From Labyrinthula sp. Ha (taxonomy: Eukaryota; Sar; Bigyra; Labyrinthulida; Labyrinthulaceae): a DNA stretch of 64,000 nt. The stretch is taken from positions 558,001 to 622,000 of the forward strand of contig JAALGZ010000023.1 of the NCBI GenBank assembly GCA_015227615.1, written 5' to 3'. Below, in pieces: positions 10,401 to 22,480 of this stretch. Position 1 is the first letter of the stretch. The number at the start of each line of letters is the position of its first letter. The position numbers and the translations under genes were made by a program. The notes beneath the pieces were generated by a model, which saw nothing but the letters and a program-made list of their open reading frames with translations, did no database searches and was not told where the DNA came from.

Positions 10401-13400
10401 GAAATCATGGTTATCACTTGTTCTTACTGTACATCGTGTTATTAGATTTCCAGGTTGTCTTCCTACTACGAATATAGATGTTCGGGATCTCCGCCTTCAG
10501 ACACCGATTTTGCTTTAACATTTTTACCAGTCAGTCCTTCTTCAAACATATTTCAATATATGCCTCAAGCGTTTTCGACTTTAACAAGCGGGATGTCTTA
10601 TATTTGGATACTGGGTAGAAGAAACGGCTGTTTGTTCACTATGGAGACTTCGGATGCTTTATAAAGGCTTTGTGATGGTTCAAGAATACTAGTTTCTCAT
10701 ATGAACTGCTTCCAGACGTACTTGTGGTTTAATCGGAGTCTTGGATGGTCGGCGAAGGTGTATCTAGAAACCCATGAGCTAGGCTCGTTAAGGTTCCAGT
10801 CAAGGGTGTATTTATGTACCCTTTATCTAATGCCCTCGTTGATCATGTTCAGGGCCGCGTTCCAGATGCTTTCAAGTCCCATATTCTGTTGTTGGCACTA
10901 TGGAAGAGGACATGAAGGCGGAACCGGTCCCTCTGAAGTGTGGACCGAGACTACTATTATCAGTACCACTATTGGGGATAAACTCTCCTAGAGAGTTCCA
11001 GATGTTGTTTTGAGATTTTTGCTCAGAAATATCTTCCCTTTCTCTGCATTTTTTTCAGCTACTCCATTAATCTTGCTAGAAAGTACATGTCAGAGTTATT
11101 TAGTTTTCAACCTTCTTTTTCTGTATAGATGGGTTGGATGTTCTTTGTGCTTATTTTCAGACGCTTAGATTTTCTCAGCAAAATTTTAATTTTCACAAGA
11201 ATGGCTCGCATTTTCAAGTCCCAGAACTTTCAACCGCAACTTAAACATGAAAGAATCAATACATCCAGAATTTGATTCTCTTTTCTTGCAGTGATGCTCG
11301 TCCTGTTCAACAAAGCGAGCACCTTATTTATCAGTGTGTTGACCTAAAATATCTTGACCTATAGACTTACTTTTAACTTACCACCAAGGCTTATATTTAT
11401 TCCCGGATGTTTCATACCTCTAACACCTTATATGAAATCGACATCAGTTTCCAGATATAGATCTGCTTGTAGATGGCTCAACATTTATTTATCCATTGCA
11501 TTGGCTTCAGCTATTGATGCAGTTCACTTTCTCACCGTGGCAGTTCCCGGTGCAAGGTAGTACGACTTGTGTCCGAACAGAGCATGTTTTGACTCGACAC
11601 CTCTGCGATACTTCTCACAGAGGTAGTCGGTGACAAGACAATAAACATCAAGCTTGGAAAGCATACCTTCTAGCAGTTTTTTTTGGACAATTGTCATTAT
11701 TTCAATTTTTTTCCAGCACTTATTTTGAGAAGTAAGTCAATTTATACTACATGGATTACATTTACAAAAGCTGCTTTCCTTTTCTCTTATGGTGTTAGAA
11801 GCAGATATCATGCGCGAACGTCAAAACATTTATAGAATAAATTTATTCTACTGAATAATTATTCTTCAGCATCAGTAAAGCATACCTTAATATTCCGTCA
11901 AACACTGTGATGAATAAGATGGAGTTTAGGCTATCGCCTTGTAGAAACTCTCGGGTAATGCTGACCATTTAGCTTTACGTGTAACACACTTTGATTTTAA
12001 GGTTTTCCTATTTATATAGATGTAGAATTTGAATAGAACATTTAGGGTTTAATTCTCCTTCTGTTCTAGGTTGGCTTTCAAGAGCTGGTGTCAGTAACTA
12101 ACAAGATCTTCTTAAAGCTAATAAACACAAGTAAGTTTTCCTGTTTTCTAGTTGGTCCGTGTTAGCGTGATTGAAAAGAAGTCGAACTATTTCTCCAGTT
12201 TCCACACCTTTTCTGAAAGCAGTTAGACGACTCCATATTGTTTTTATTATCAATGAATTCAAACTATTATTGTGAGGTTTAGTGATTGTTTTATATGTTA
12301 TGCTTAAGAGGCTGATAGCTTTGAAGTTAGGATACCTGTACATGAGAATTTTTAGAGAATGATATTAATGGATACTGCTAACTCAGTTAATTTCTCTGGG
12401 TCAGGCATTTCGGGCTTCAAAAAGTGTTTATACTATATGTGAGATGTATTGTTGGAAGCTAGTAGAGCTTGCCATTACTTAATCTCTTAGACTGGCTGAT
12501 CCAAGAGCTTTGTAGTTTGCAGTGTCTTATCTAGTACTTGAACTTCTACAAGTAGGACATTTTCTACAGAGAGCATAACTTTGACTACACCAGGTATTTC
12601 TATCTGTTCAATACCTCTCTCAGCAGTTTCGGTTGTTTTATTTTGTTGAACGAATTCTTCAAATATGCTGACTCTATCTACTTACTTATCTCTTCGAATT
12701 TTGATGTTAAATATCGTTGTCAACTCTTTTTCTCGTCGCTGAGCTCCCCAGTTTTCTAAATACTTGCTTGTGTCATTGTTTTAAAGATTGAAGCTTGTTT
12801 GCTTGACCCTCCTATTAAGCCAAGGCTCAAAGTTCTCCAGTGTACATTTCCTTATCATTTTCCGAAGATAATTACTTTGCTCGTGAGTTAATATTTTCTG
12901 AGCCTTCTTCTAATCTCGTACAAGAATTCTGTTTAAAGTGAACTTTCTCTTTTGATAAATGAATGGGTAGACATTAATATCTTTCTCGACAGTTTTCTTA
13001 TGATACTTGTATTTTCTTGTTTTCTCTCTTATCCCGAGGTCACTTTTTACTTAGATTTCCTTCTTCCAGGACTTTTTGCTGCTCATTTCATCGTACAAGC
13101 TAACTCTGTTTTGATTTACTTTGGAAAACTCCTGACGGTCTCTGAACTGTTATTGATTGTGTATTGGTATTCTGTATGGAGCCGTTGGAGTATGTCTACA
13201 CACAAAGATTAATAGTCGAAGTTTCTCTTCCCTAGGCTTCTTGTGCGAGGTTTCTCAATATATATTAAACTCCTTGCACTGCCAACAAACTTATTAAAGG
13301 TTATGATGTAGTCAATTTTGTTCCGATTGTTGTGTTTAATTTTTTTTGGAAATGATGTGGAATGAGACAGGGAACCTGCCCCCCGTTCTCATATAGGTAT
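10400..13400 (-). mobile_element. Decayed LINE (non-LTR retrotransposon)
   Basis: Minus-strand relic of a non-LTR retrotransposon. The clearest part, 12098-12343, reads FKAISLLSITYK followed by FRKG and KTYLCLLALRR, matching the RT block YRPISLL..YK, ..GFRKG.S, K.YLVFIDL.KAFD of LINE reverse transcriptases. Upstream on the same strand, about 13250-13350, the string NRNKIDYI in another frame resembles the C-terminal RxxIDYI motif of the LINE apurinic-type endonuclease. The order endonuclease then RT is correct for this class. A further protein-like fragment lies near 10680-10800. Many stops and frame changes show that it has been dead for a long time. Borders are approximate; no poly-A tail or target duplication was identified. 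Confidence 0.65.
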
Positions 13401-15600
13401 TCACATTTCTAAGTTCATGTCTGTTCTAGCAGTCTAGAAGCAGCTTTTTATTGCTGTTGGAGCGGGTCTATAGTCCGTAGCTTTCATAGCTATCGAGATA
13501 TTTCATGAATACTTGATCATTAAGATCCTCACTTAGTAACAAGAGATCTAATTTCCTCCTCTTGTAGAGAGTTTGTATCAGCACAGATAAAGATTTCCTG
13601 TGCTGTGTCGGACTTTTGCCCCGCATATGAGGCATAAACAATATTAAAAATTATCTTTTTCTGTTAACTTCAGTTTTTATTGGCTTAATTCTTTCTACGT
13701 TAACTACAACTTCTACATTTTTGCACGAAGAGAGTCCAAGTAAACTTCTAAAAACTTCTTTTCTTCAGGCTCTAAGTATTTAAATTCAGTAACCAACCAG
13801 TCTAGCGCAGAGTACCTTAGTTTCTGCAGCTTTTCAACACCTAAATTTGTCACCTCTTGCAGGGAAGGAAGTTACAACGACTAAATATGGATTTAGCCTA
13901 CAGAAACGTAAGTTTCCGTAAGGTAAGGGTGTCGACATGCACAGAGGCCACACGTAGCGAGCAGCTTAGCTGGCCTTGTCCATCTGGTAACACCTTTTCA
14001 AACTGTTTTTACCCGGTTTCGAACAGTTGCTCGAGTGCTAGAGGCAAGGTGATCCTCCCATTTGAGTTTGCATTGTTATTTTACATTTTCAAATTATCCA
14101 ATGTTAAGATTAAGGTTTAACGGGAATTCCTTCACTGATGTCAATTGTGCTTTCTGGCTTAATCCTACGAGCCTGCGGCTTTGACCTCATTAGTACTGCT
14201 ACACTGTTGTATTTAGAATTTTCTCCTCTTGGTATTTTGCCTTGTCTTGTGCCTTGCTTGTTTGTGCTGGTTTCGTATTTCCTGTTTGCTTGGGTTTTCT
14301 TGTCTTATTCTGCAGTCTCGTTCTGGTTCCAAAGAATAAGTCTCCTTCTTGCAAGGTCTGATGCGTCACGGTATCATGATTACATTCCATTAAGTCTTGG
14401 TCATATTTTCTCCGATTGCATTGCCCAAAAGGATTATCCAAATCACGTGATTACGATGTAAGAGTGTGGTTTCCCAAAATTATCAAATCAAAAGAACTAT
14501 CTAAAAAGAAAAAACAGATATAGATCGAAGATGAGTATTGATGCTCGTGTCGCCATAGAGACCCTGATCGCGATTATTAGCGTCTATGAGCGCTTGCCTA
14601 GACCATTGAAGCTGAAAGTGCAGCATGTATTAGAGAGTAAAGTTGAGTTTCTACGGCTTGGTATCGATCCTATCAGGGTGGAGTTGAATTACATTCTAAG
14701 CTTCCAGAAGAACTTAGAGAGCGTATTCTTAGATATGTCTTTGAATTAGAAGAGCTCGGCGCTGTTATTTTTGAAGGTTCCAGAAGTTCTAATGAGCAAT
14801 TTGAAGTCTTTGCTCTTGCGGTCTTTTGTATCTTCATTCTACGTTATTATCTTCCTGCTGCTTAGATTTTTGTTTTTCTTGTGAAGGTGTGATATATATT
14901 TAGTTTGTTTCCTGGGTTTGATGGTTTGTTTCGGGTTATTTTCTATTGCATGATGGTATTTTTAGGATTTTGGTTACTGTTAGTGATATGAGGTTTCAGG
15001 TTCCTTCATCCTCTCGCGTCAGCCCATAGTGAGTGTTGCAGAGGGCTTGTTTCCCGCTCAGAGAGTGTGTGACCAACTGTAGCTGCAGTTGGTATTTTAG
15101 TCGTTCCAGGGGTTGTTTTGCTCCCGTTCACGTTATGAAGCGGATATTCTCGGCACAGTGAATATACCTGGCCAGTCAGGTGTATTTTCATTCCTCAAGT
15201 TAGTGTTTAGGGTTATTCTGTGCGGGTTGAAGGTTCTTGCTGTTAGTGAGAAGTGGGCGCTTGGATGGCTCTCGCTTTCAGTTGGTGGATCTTCAACCGG
15301 AGGGATAGGCTCTTCGTTTTCCTGTATATGCTCAATTATCTTTGGATGTGCAAGTATTTCGGAAGTTGAGATATTGGTTGGGTGTGTATGCCTGTATGGG
15401 TTTGACATTGCGTTTTGTCTTGTTGCTAGCAGCTGTTCATCCTCCACTTCCTTCTCTTTCTATTTGCCTATCCTTTCTTGGACTATTTTAATCACGTCTA
15501 TATCTTCAGTAACAATCATGAGCCTTTTGTCAAATTATCCAATAATTTAATGGTATAATTGGACACCCGGATATGTTTCAGTAGAGTTTAAAATATGACC
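13401..15600. other. GC-richer transposon-relic region
   Basis: This stretch has visibly higher GC than the window average and short open frames on both strands. They include a + strand stretch at 14531-14749 rich in Leu, Glu and Arg, and a minus-strand Pro/Thr/Asn-rich stretch at about 15133-15447. None has a domain I recognise. The composition and lack of a long frame suggest eroded mobile-element coding sequence, possibly the 5' part of the LINE relic plus another element. No host gene can be supported before the dehydratase promoter near 15620. Confidence 0.4.
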
Positions 15601-15619
15601 AATTCCCTCTTCGTTCAGT

Positions 15620-15633
15620 GGGCCAAATAGCCC
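15620..15633. promoter_or_regulatory. Palindromic GGGCC promoter box
   Basis: GGGCCAAATAGCCC lies 22 bp before the dehydratase start codon. Similar palindromes, GGGCCACAAGGCCC and GGCCACATGGCC, precede two other genes in this window (34025-34038 and 45747-45758). It is probably a core-promoter factor site. The assignment rests only on this recurrence. Confidence 0.45.
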
Positions 15634-15654
15634 AAAACCAAAACAAGACAAGAA

Positions 15655-16254
15655 ATGAAAATAATCAACATATATCTACTTGCATACAATGCCTTTGCAT
15701 TTCTCGGCTGGGCATACATCTTCGGCCTTATCTTCACTATCGACAAACCTGAAGAACTCCTACACCCACTCCTGATCGTTCAAACATCAGCGATTCTTGA
15801 AATATTCCACTCTTTGCTCGGTTTTGTTCGATCCCCAGTCACATCCGTCTCAATCCAGGTATTTTCCCGTGTTGCTGTACTTTGGGGCTTTTCTAAGCCA
15901 TACTCATCAACAGAACAATCCTTCATACTAATGGTTGCTTCCTGGAGTTTCATTGAGCTATTCAGATATTCCTTCTATTTTCTCACGTTGCTTGATGCAA
16001 AAGTTCCCAGGTGGTTATTTTTTGGAAGATACACTTTATTCATTATTCTTTATCCTTCTGGAATATCTGGAGAAATTTTACAAATTCTAAATTCTCTTCA
16101 TCAGATTGACAATAGTAATATTAAAGTTGCAGTGTATGGATTACTTGGACTTTATGTTCCTTTTGGACCTTATATGATTTTGAACATGTTTAAAATGAGA
16201 AAAAGAGCGTATAAAAAACTTGAAGAGAAGAATACAAAGAAAAAGAGTCAATAA
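15655..16254 (+). CDS. Very-long-chain 3-hydroxyacyl-CoA dehydratase (HACD/PHS1 family)
   Basis: 199-aa ER membrane enzyme of the PTPLA/HACD/Phs1 family. It performs the third step of very-long-chain fatty acid elongation: dehydration of 3-hydroxyacyl-CoA to trans-2-enoyl-CoA. Family signatures are present in order: YNxxxFLGW near residues 11-19, LEIFHSLLGFVRSPV near 48-62, QVFSRVAVLWG near 68-78, and WSFIELFRYSFY near 97-108. The catalytic pair sits in YPSGISGE, with Tyr133 and Glu140 matching the Tyr/Glu spacing known for yeast Phs1. Several hydrophobic segments fit a six-TM protein, and the lysine-rich C-terminus (KKLEEKNTKKKSQ) looks like an ER-retrieval type tail. It is intronless. The stop lies 22 bp from the stop of the convergent minus-strand membrane protein gene. 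Confidence 0.93.
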   Translation: MKIINIYLLAYNAFAFLGWAYIFGLIFTIDKPEELLHPLLIVQTSAILEIFHSLLGFVRSPVTSVSIQVFSRVAVLWGFSKPYSSTEQSFILMVASWSFIELFRYSFYFLTLLDAKVPRWLFFGRYTLFIILYPSGISGEILQILNSLHQIDNSNIKVAVYGLLGLYVPFGPYMILNMFKMRKRAYKKLEEKNTKKKSQ

Positions 16255-16276
16255 AGACGTGTTTAAATCTTAAAAT

Positions 16277-18046
16277 CTACTCGACACTGGGTGAATCTTC
16301 AACTTCTTGGACATCTTTCAGTGCATCCTGGTCGCCTAAATACAGTGGTTTTTGAAGCGCTAAAACATATATAAAGCTTTTTACGCGAACCAGTAACATA
16401 AATATTCCAATGATTAAAGAAAAAATAAAGGCAATTTGTTGAATTAGAATAAATTCTCTATAATCGTCAAGAAGTAGTAGAATTAGAATTGGAACAAAAA
16501 TAAAATCTTCTGCTGCGCAAATTGATAAAGAAATAGCTGCAAGTTTTTTTTTCTCATTGTATGAATCTTCAAAAATAGTATTCAAGTAGAAGTAAACAAG
16601 TTGTAAAATTGTTGTTGTAAATAAAGAAGAAACAGTGATTATTCTCCAAACAATATCTTCTTTAAAAAAGTCAAATAATACAAATGTAACAAAAACATCT
16701 GAAATAAAATCTACAAGCTCAAGGTTTCTTCTGTTTATTATTAAGTCTTGTCGATCTGGAAAAACATAAGATAACTCATTTTTTACACAACAACCTTTAT
16801 ACCAATCAGAACAGAAAAAGAAACTTGAAAGAGAAATGAAACACAAAAGTAAAGTTGAACCTAAGATTAAACTATACGTGATTCTTTCTTTAAAAAGCGA
16901 ACTAGAGTTCATTTCTGGAGGTACTTCATTTTGAACTAATGTTTGTATAAATACGAAAATCAATGCACAAAAAGAGATAAAAGGGATAAAACCAAAGAAA
17001 ATAATTCTTTTCCAACCTTGATTTTGAAGCTGAGCTTCTACAACTTGATTTACATCTGCAGGTAAAAGATTTAATTGCCAAGATATTTCTCGAGAAACAG
17101 GATCTATAATTGGAATTGAATGAGAAAGTGGATCTAAAGTTGGTGAAGCAAAAAGAATAAAGTTCAATGAATAGATAATTCTCAAAATAAGAATAAATAA
17201 GAAAAGAATTATGTTTGCAATATAATAATCCGTGATTCCAAAAAATACATTTTGGACATCGTTTTTTATTACTAAAACGTGTTGAAACGAGATTAGGATG
17301 TAAAGTAAAATAAGATCTTCAGTAGCTACCAAAGCAAAAGTTAATGCAACGCTTTTCTTTTTTATTTTGTACGTGTCTGATTTATAAATTCCTGATGTTA
17401 CTTTGTATACTAGAATAAGGAAAGATAAAAAAGCAGAGAAAAAGAGAACAAGATTTGAAATCAAGGAAAATGTTTTCTGCATTGTTTTCTTATCAAAAGA
17501 ATTGATTAGAAAGAATATATGGAGTAAAAAAGCTGCTATTTCAATAATAATAAATCTTTTCCATAGTTTTTGTGTACTTTTTTTCTGTCTTATTGTAGGC
17601 GCATCTAAATTAAATTACACAAAAAAAATACTTTTTCCTCTTATTAATCCTCGATCAGAATTTTCTAAGCCAAAAAAAAATAAAAGAAACATTAGAATTG
17701 ATCCTCCAGCTGCAAATAAAAAAGGGATCATTGTTGAAAAACTAAATATATCAAAGGTGTCGAGAAGAATTCCTGCTTTACAGTAACTTCCTTGAAATTC
17801 GACATCCATTTCTTCTTCAAACTAAACTAAAAAAAGAATTAAAAATACTTTTGGATTCAAGTTCCAACAGATTAACACTGAGACAAAGCCACCAAAGCAA
17901 AATGTAACACTGAGAAAAAGGATGAGTACCAAAAAGACTTCTTGGTGTTTCTTTGGTTTCGTTCTGAATCTAAGTTTTACTTCATTTTCCTCAAACCCTG
18001 GGACTTGAAGAGTCTCTACAGACTTATCAGCAGTATATGAAGCCAT
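16277..18046 (-). CDS. Multi-pass membrane protein, about 12 TM, three exons
   Basis: I join three exons on the minus strand: 18046-17849, 17821-17632 and 17604-16277, giving 571 aa. The two introns (17822-17848 and 17605-17631) are both 27 nt with GTATTT...TTAG ends, and removing them restores one continuous frame. The protein has about 12 hydrophobic segments. It appears to consist of two related halves: KKKSVALTFALVATEDLIL in the first half resembles KKKLAAISLSICAAEDFIF in the second, and GILLDTFDIFSF in the first resembles LELVDFISDVFVTF in the second. I do not recognise the family; a transporter or channel is possible, but no substrate motif is visible. The first 35 residues are soluble and charged, as is the acidic C-terminus (QEVEDSPSVE). 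Confidence 0.8.
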
Positions 18047-21000
18047 ATATATCTTTTATTTTCGTTTTTTTTTCAAAACGAGTTGTTTCTTTTTTTTTGC
18101 TTTTTCACTATTTTCTGCTATAGACACGTCTAGCACAACATGAGACGAGTCACGAGACAAATAAGCTTAAGCCTGTTCCCTTTTCATGTGCTTCTTTGCA
18201 TAAACTATCTCGTCGAGAGATTTCTCGAAAGATATATTGTGTCCCGTAAGGTATACAAATGGTTACTAAAAAACGGAACTTGGAAGCTGGAACAATCTTG
18301 TTTGTCTAGTTTAGGGGTGGCTATCAACAAAATATAACGGTATGCAATATTTCCCTTAACAATTCTTACACTTAAGAATGTGAAGCAAAGTGCAAAAGTT
18401 ATCTATAAAAAGACATAACGGTAGATTAATGGGAAGATGAATAAATATTTTTGAGTACCGGTAGTTTCTAGTATGTTGAGATATTCCCAAAATTATATAT
18501 ATTTTCTCTACTTGGAGACAGAAACGAAAAAGGCAAAACAAAACTCACTAGTTCTTTGTATGAATTAAAAATTGTACTTGAAAATGGAACTCTATATCAT
18601 ATGAACAAACACTGCTTGGAAGAAGTTAAGTATGACACTTTCTTGGCTTAATTACGTCAGAAGAATGAACGTGATACGAATTCCTTGACGAATCTAAACA
18701 TATATCCTAGTTCAATGCTAGCCCTTAAATAATAAGCAGATTATTTTGGGTTTCTTGCCATTCTATCTAATGTAGAACTTAGAAAACAATTGTTTCTACA
18801 TATGATTTGGCAACAGTGAGACAGAGTGTTGTAGAATTATCAATGATAAAAACTTCCAAAATAGTATTTTTCTTCATGAATCCCTATAAAATAGTTTTAG
18901 GTAATGATACAGCCCAGTTTTAAAGTCATTTGTTGCCTAGGAACTCAGTTCTAACTGTTTTGAAGTTATGTTTGAAACCAAGTTAAATTTAGCCAAGTAA
19001 CTATTGATGAGATTAATAAGGAAGTTGTTGGAGTTTCTTCGAACAGGACTGAGAGGAACCCTAAATCAGCCATACCTCTGGGTGACAACCATTATTCCAG
19101 ATGTTTCGTTACTTGATATCACCTATTGAGGAATATTTGACATTTATGAGGGTCCCTTTTCAGAGTTTCTAAGCTCTTAGAAATTAGATACATTACTAAG
19201 AAGCCTATTCAGAATACGTCAATTCCCAAATAAACTTATATCTTCATCTTAGTCTATCCACTTTTTTATTGGTGAGTTCTTGTTTAAGGTCTACATGTGT
19301 ATTTCTGGAGATATTACCCGGATTGAAGTTGAGAAAAACAGCATTTTACCCCAATATCGACTTTTCTTAAGAAACATTAAAAATTTCCTAAAAAATAGAA
19401 TTAAAGGTTATAGGTCGTTTCTTAGTTGTTGGGGGCTCCCTAGTATAAAAATCTAGATGAATATAGCAAAACTAAGAGTTTCCGTATTTTGAGATGTGCA
19501 GGTTTTCAACATTTGGCTTTTCTGAGTTAAGTTCAGGTTAGTTACAGTTAACCCGAATAGAAAAGCTTTGGGAAAAGACTAAGGAAGTCAGGTATAGTGA
19601 GTTCTTAGGTTCTGAGAAGATTGAGGCCATGCTTAGAGTTGTTCTTCGAGCTTTTACGTATTCGTGTATGTTTTTTCAAAGATCCCTAAACTTAGTAAAA
19701 AGAACTCTTAGAATTAGCCGGTTTTAGGGTTTAAAGTACTCATACTTATCAAATACCTTGAAAAACCTATGGTTAGAAAGATTGTCTCATTTGAAGCGTC
19801 TACTTGGAGGCAAGCTTGCAGTTATAGCTGTTCATGCTGTAACACTGCTACTACAGTGGACTTAAAAAGAAAAATTTAGATTGGTTCATACCGACTACTC
19901 ATCCTGGAAGAATCGAAATTTTTAAGACCTTCAAAAACCTCGTAAATTACTTCAAACACATCGCGCCTTTTAACCAAAACTCTATGGAAAGGGTAAAATT
20001 TAGCTCGAACTCGCTTTGTAATTTTTTTACTGGTAGAGAATGAGTTTGAACCGATATCTAACTTGTCTTCTTGATTTCGGTCTGTAATGATACTAATCTG
20101 GGCATATGTCTTGATAATTCTGACATAGAACGAAAGAAAGTTTTTGTACAAGTTTGGTGGATAATACCAGATTATAGCGACATTAATCTAGCAATATGTG
20201 TTGGCGATAGAGATGTGACTTGATTTATTGTTAATTTTTCAGTGAAAATATTCCCATGTTCCTCTTATTGATGAATTCTGATAACTCCCCAACCACTTTG
20301 TTTGATTGTTGATAATCAATTGATTATTAATAATAAATTGGGTCACATTACTCTGGGCCTAATATCCAAGAAAAAGAAATCAATTTTGCACAGTCCACAA
20401 AGCTTTAAGGAATTAGCCACATGGTCCAACCACACCCTATTACTGAACTATTCCCATGTTATTTTGCCCGTGTTTAAAGGTTTTCATACGGTGCAGAAAA
20501 TAAGTAACATGATTTTGCAGTTTAAAACAGGGCGACATTTCGCATCTCTATTTTTCTAATCAGTTGATAATCAAAGTGAAATCAGAATCATTTGAAAAAA
20601 ATCAATATTCCAAACTTTTATTAATAATCAGAATAAAACAATAATAAAATTATTATTAATAATTTCTATCAAATCCTATGCCTACATGTCACTCGAACGC
20701 TTTCAGTTTCTAACGATGATAAAACTAAAGGAACTATCAGGTTGGTGTGAAAAGTGAAAAGCAAAAAATCTGTAAGCAAAGATGATTTCTAGGGCGTTAG
20801 ATTTAGATAAATATACTTAGATCAACAGCTACCTCATTGAGAATCACTTGCCATTAAAACTATACAGCACAGTACAAAGTGGGAAGACAATTCTGTTGCG
20901 AGATGTGCAAGGTAATATTACTAATGCCATACAAAAATTCATAGATTGTGTAGAGTTAACCAATCCTTGATAGTTTTTTACTATGGTCATAGTGAAACTA

Positions 21001-21328
21001 TCCAGTTTGGGTGCTATCTTTCGCCGTTTCTTTACTGAAAGATCCTTCCATTTTTGGATACTGAAAATACAAGTTGTTAGCTTTACATAAGAGAGATATC
21101 CTGGAGACTAGGGATATAATAGTATTTGTTATTACAGTCAAGTGTCTTTGTTCTCTTAGTCACAGTTTGTTTTATCGTAAAAAGCTGAATTTACTGAATA
21201 GACTTAGTTAGTACTAGAAAAAGTTCGTGTAGTTGTGCAAATCCTTATGGAAGCTTTCTATTTATTCCCAAAATATGGTTTCTTTCGCAAATTTACCATT
21301 AGGCATCGCTGTCGTTATATCATTGCTC

Positions 21329-21375
21329 TTAACGTTAGCATAATGTTTCGTTGGTTTCCGCGTCGCTAACGTTAA
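21329..21375. repeat. Inverted repeat with AACGTT cores
   Basis: TTAACGTTAGC at 21329-21339 and its exact reverse complement GCTAACGTTAA at 21365-21375 are separated by 25 nt. A third AACGTTA copy follows at about 21399, and two more TAACGTTA words occur near 22206 and 22227. The cluster could mark a small transposon end or a binding site; I cannot distinguish these. Confidence 0.5.
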
Positions 21376-22267
21376 TAACTCACTAGTCTTAATAACCAAC
21401 GTTAATATTATCGTCCGCAAGTATTGATTTAGAACCTTTTTTCTGTATTATTAATGAGATTTTTTTCATTTTCATTTGATAGAAGTATTTTATTATCCCC
21501 ATAAAGATAAGTTCTTAAAACAATTCTGTACTAGTCCAACTTAGAATAAGGCTCAGTCTGAAGTGAGAGGAAGGTTTCTTCATGCTAAAAGAGAATACAT
21601 AGGAAAAAAGATGATGATTGATGCGAAGATCAAGATGGGGTTCAACTTTTTAGGGCTGAGGAGACTTTATGTATTGTCGCTTCCGTCATTAATTCTTAAC
21701 AGGTTTCAATGAAAATTTAGCATTTTGTAAATCTTTGCTCTGACTTCTTAATTAAAAAACTATATCTTGAAACTACTGAACACTAAATCAATAAGAAAAT
21801 TAAACATTTAAAGATTAAAATTGAGGCCTTCTGCACGGACTCTTTACTATATCTTAGACTCCTGGCTCCTTCGATTTTGAATACTTTTTTGACATCTACT
21901 TTATTCAAGAACTGGGTTCATAAGGTACTTAGAAGCAAAATTCTGATCAAACTGATGCTTTAAAGCAGCAAGATGCTCACTAAAAACACCTTCAAAGATC
22001 TTGGCGTATAGAGTTATTGTATATTTTGGTTATCTCTCTATCCACTATTGCAACTTTACTTGGTTCAGAACTTTTAAACTGGGGTATAAAAATATAAAGC
22101 TTCCAAAATAAACTAAAAAAACGATAAGCTAATATTCGTGATCTATCTATTCGTAATATTACCTTTAGAAACCAAATTTTCTAATTTTTCTTTCACATGG
22201 TTTTACTAACGTTATATAAATATGTAATAACGTTAAGAACATAACGATAGTAATTCCTGTTACTCTT

Positions 22268-22292
22268 CCGGTACAACATATTGTACTACCGG
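22268..22292. repeat. Short hairpin upstream of the SH3-ligand gene
   Basis: Left arm CCGGTACAA and right arm TTGTACTACCGG are complementary apart from one extra base, with only a few bases between. It lies about 190 bp upstream of the start codon at 22481 and could act in the promoter or 5' UTR. No function is shown. Confidence 0.45.
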
Positions 22293-22480
22293 GAGTTGTT
22301 CAATACAGTAGAATTCTACTTTCTGAATCGTACTGCAATTAACCCGCCTTTAAAGTTACGCTGGTTTCCCACTGGCAAAATTCTATCATCTAGCCGTTAA
22401 CACACTTAGGAAAAGAGACTGAAAAAACAGCTTAGAAATAGCGAGATTTGATTGAGCTGTAGTTAAACGAAATCAACTAC

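Larger units (their letters stand above)
18047..22480. other. Gene-poor AT-rich intergenic region
   Basis: No supported gene in 4.4 kb. Local structure includes the word TTGATAATCAA at 20309-20319 and 20564-20574 bracketing about 245 bp, with the AT palindrome TGATAATCAATTGATTATTA at 20310-20329. A perfect 11-bp inverted repeat lies at 21329-21375 and a hairpin-forming sequence at 22268-22292. A minus-strand open stretch at 19876-20151 (91 codons) has no recognisable domain. Confidence 0.5.

Noticed and set aside
19876-20151. 91-codon minus-strand ORF with a charged FYPFHRVLVKRRD segment
   Set aside because: It might be a transposon fragment, but no ordered motifs support any family.
20302-20559. 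85-codon + strand ORF bracketed by TTGATAATCAA words
   Set aside because: No recognisable motif; noted only as a repeat-bounded segment.
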